This document shows, one piece after another, positions 61,660 to 64,000 of a stretch of DNA of 64,000 bases. A program made the position numbers and the translations under genes. The notes beneath the pieces are model-generated. The model was given only the letters and a program-made list of their open reading frames with translations, was not told where the DNA came from and made no database searches. Position 1 is the stretch's first letter. The number at the start of each line of letters is the position of its first letter. Source of the stretch: Syngnathus acus (taxonomy: Eukaryota > Chordata > Actinopteri > Syngnathiformes > Syngnathidae); assembly GCF_901709675.1 (NCBI RefSeq), contig NC_051087.1, positions 631,001 through 695,000 of the forward strand, given 5' to 3'.

Positions 61660-63540
61660 TTTCCATAAAAAGCAGGATTGCAGAGGATTTGATGTTTTCT
61701 GCTGAAATATTCTCTTTCTTGACAGAGGCTTGTTTTTGCTCAAACGCGACAATGATTGTAAAATAAACAGAAATGCGGTTAAGTGTCCACCGAATTTGTG
61801 CTCCAATGGCAAAACATGCTAAGCTAAGCCAGCTAATGGCTTCCCATCACATCCTGCTTCCCGTGGCAATGTCCTGGCAGCTCCACACCAGGAAGCTGGC
61901 TGCGCTTACGCTGTTCCTGGAGAGAATCAAAAGATATGGCTTTCCACTTTTTGGAATGTTTTTCAACAGTTTCCCAAGTAGATTTGGCTTTGGCTCACAC
62001 AAGCACATTTTGAGGACGCCGTGTGTGTTGCTCCATCTCCTTCCTGTTGTTTTGCCCTCCCGCTGACCCCCGAGTGCTCAGCCGGAACGTCCAAACACGT
62101 GAAAGCGGGGCCCGTCACGGCGCAGCGTTCAGGAAGCGGCCTCGTGTCGTCGAGGCCTCGCTGATAACATTTGTCTTCAATGGACGTATTATTGCCACGA
62201 GCAACCAGCCGCATAATTGGCTGATTTAATGAGGTAGTCGCCTGAGACGCTCAGGTCCCGGAAGACAGATACAAGTCCGATAGAAGACGGATAGACTATG
62301 TTTGTTTGGGAAATGGTCGTAAAAATTTGGCTTGGCAAGGTTCGGCTAGTGTTTTGAGAATCCAGGCCTTAAAGCAACATGAGATTTGGCTGGCATGTGG
62401 GGAGACCCACCCAAAAAGTCTCAGGAGGCTTGAAGGTTTGAAATTGCATTGAGACTTATTTTGGGCTCCCTGGAGTTTGAAAAAACAAAAATAATCATAA
62501 AAAAATCCACCCCTGAATCCAGCTTCATTCGGCACCATGGAATTTGGTCGGCACGTCTGCGGTGAAAAAAAGTCTCAAGAAGCCCCGCCTGAATAGAAAC
62601 ATGTTGAAAATGGCTGTTGTCTTGTTTACTTCCTGTTTGGATTCCATTGGGATCCCAGTTTGACAACTTTATTTAGACCCTTTTTTAAATTGAAACTGCT
62701 CATTTAGACAAAAGTGGCATTTTGGACTGGACAGTCTTGTTTACTTGCTGTTTTTTTTCAGCTTCCTGGTTGTTAGTTGACGCAATAGACAACGACGGCA
62801 CTAAAAAGAAAAGTGGCTCACAATTGTTTTTGGTTGCAAAATGGAGATGGTGGAAAAGTGGTGGCAAAGTCGAAGCGGGTGCAAAGAGGCCTCCTTTGCC
62901 AAACACAGGAAAAAGGGGAATTCTCTTCTTCCTTTTGGTTCACTTCCTGTTTTGCATCCCGTTTAGGCAGCCTGTTGGGGAAGTCCTGTTTTGTTTTTGT
63001 TGTTGTAACAGAACAGCACGGTTTTGGCCACTCATTCACACAAACATACTCGATGCGCTCAGTGGACGCCCCCCCACCCCCAAAAAAATAAACACATTCA
63101 AGCCGAAAGCAGTGCGCACACTACCGCTCTTTGTCAAGGTCATGTTGTCGTCTGATGGGAAGCCAGCCATCCCACCTGATCCCTTCCGCCGCCATTGGCC
63201 TGCTCCTTCTTCTTCTTCCTCACAGCGCCCCCCCTAAATAAGCCAGGCGTCGCCCCCACCCCTCCCTCACTCCTGTCAGACAGTTTGCCCCAGTTTAAGC
63301 GCGGCCAAAATAGAAAAGCGCCCTCCTTGACGGCGTCTCCTCCGCCATGTCGTTGCTCACCCGACGCTGAACCCCCCTTCACTGGCAGTGTCGCTTTACA
63401 GTGGATGAAAAATGCCAGGCTCAGAATGTTGCTGGGTGATGTGGCTCGCAAAGGAGATCCAACAGAACCCAACCTTTTATGTAGAAGGGACTTTGGACTG
63501 CCCCCCCCCCCACGTGCTTGACTAGAACTTTCTATGATGC
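61660..63540. other. Intronic or intergenic DNA near the right end
   Basis: No coding or RNA gene was recognised. Around 62150-62235 there is a non-repetitive stretch with TAAT and CATAATTGG cores. The rest holds poly-C and poly-A tracts. Confidence 0.4.
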
Positions 63541-63546
63541 TTTTAT

Positions 63547-63644
<98 letters not shown>
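63547..63644. repeat. (CTAT)n microsatellite
   Basis: About 24 CTAT units with no interruption. Confidence 0.98.
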
Positions 63645-63755
63645 GCTACCTAGCTAGCTAAAAAGATCGCTAGCTAGCTAAAAAGATCGCTAGCTAGCTA
63701 AAAAGTTAGCTGTCTAGCTAGCTAGCGCAAAGATAGCTAGCTCGATCGCTAGATT
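63645..63755. repeat. GCTAGC-rich short tandem array
   Basis: A 22-base unit, GCTAGCTAAAAAGATC plus GCTAGCTA-like sequence, repeats three times. It is followed by further GCTAGC and TAGCTAGC palindromes. It adjoins the CTAT microsatellite and may have grown from it. Confidence 0.85.
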
Positions 63756-63920
63756 GGCGACTCATTGCAGTACTTTTTGAAGTTTCTTTCTGTTTCACCA
63801 AATCTTGCTTGTATTCTTACACACAATATGCTGTGAGGTTGTAGCTTTTCGCCCCTTTGTGCAGTTTTTTCCATTAAATGTGCCGTCGTTGTAAACTTGA
63901 AGGTCACCTACACACGCGTG

Positions 63921-63925
63921 CCCCC

Positions 63926-63974
<49 letters not shown>
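63921..63974. repeat. Poly-C plus (CA)n
   Basis: About 22 C followed by about 16 CA units. Confidence 0.95.
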
Positions 63975-63975
<1 letters not shown>

Positions 63976-64000
63976 ACACGCTTGTTCCAGCTGTTTTTTT

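Noticed and set aside
61564-61812. Minus-strand frame with repeated WLAG
   Set aside because: Translation of the (CCAG)n microsatellite.

Overview
This window is vertebrate nuclear DNA, most likely from a compact teleost (percomorph-like) genome. It has short GT-AG introns, eight multi-exon genes in about 64 kb, abundant (CA)n, (CTTC)n and (CTAT)n microsatellites, fish-type L2 LINE remnants and hAT-type MITEs. There are no bacterial operons, Shine-Dalgarno sites or CRISPR arrays. Genes were assigned by recognising protein families from translated exons. Every exon chain given here keeps frame and sums to a whole number of codons.

Layout from left to right: upstream DNA with a CpG-rich patch (1-3617); fam83f (+, 3618-9530), with an apparent unrecognised antisense gene inside its introns (-, 8313-6225 or beyond); cyth4 (-, 14364-10476); rac2 (+, 15047-17064), head-to-head with cyth4; sstr3 (+, coding 19636-20972, probable non-coding exon near 17.8 kb); a 13-bp minisatellite; cuta (-, 23118-21864); a 5'-truncated L2 LINE with a long open reverse transcriptase (about 24.28-26.2 kb); a gene-poor stretch with a MITE; cacng2 (+, 31216-42960) with large introns; ift27 (-, 46646-44773); syngr1 (+, 47565-51124) with two alternative last exons; tab1 (+, 52794-56427); and a 3' flank that ends in a GC-rich non-coding exon, possibly of mgat3.

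FAM83F, CYTH4, RAC2, SSTR3, CACNG2, IFT27, SYNGR1, TAB1 and MGAT3 all lie on human 22q12-q13, so the window is a rearranged piece of that conserved block. cuta (human chromosome 6) is the exception. The genes do not form a pathway. They cover CK1 scaffolding (fam83f), Arf and Rac signalling in leukocytes (cyth4, rac2), somatostatin signalling (sstr3), AMPA-receptor trafficking (cacng2), ciliary transport (ift27), synaptic vesicles (syngr1) and TAK1 signalling (tab1).

The points most worth a second look are the antisense gene inside fam83f, a coding intron in the third intracellular loop of sstr3 whose retention would truncate the receptor, an RFX X-box directly upstream of ift27, a cluster with two perfect CRE palindromes in cacng2 intron 2, degenerate tandem arrays in cacng2 introns, a TATA/MEF2 box in syngr1 intron 1, and a homeodomain-site-rich block between tab1 and the last exon. 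No clear novel multi-gene system was found.
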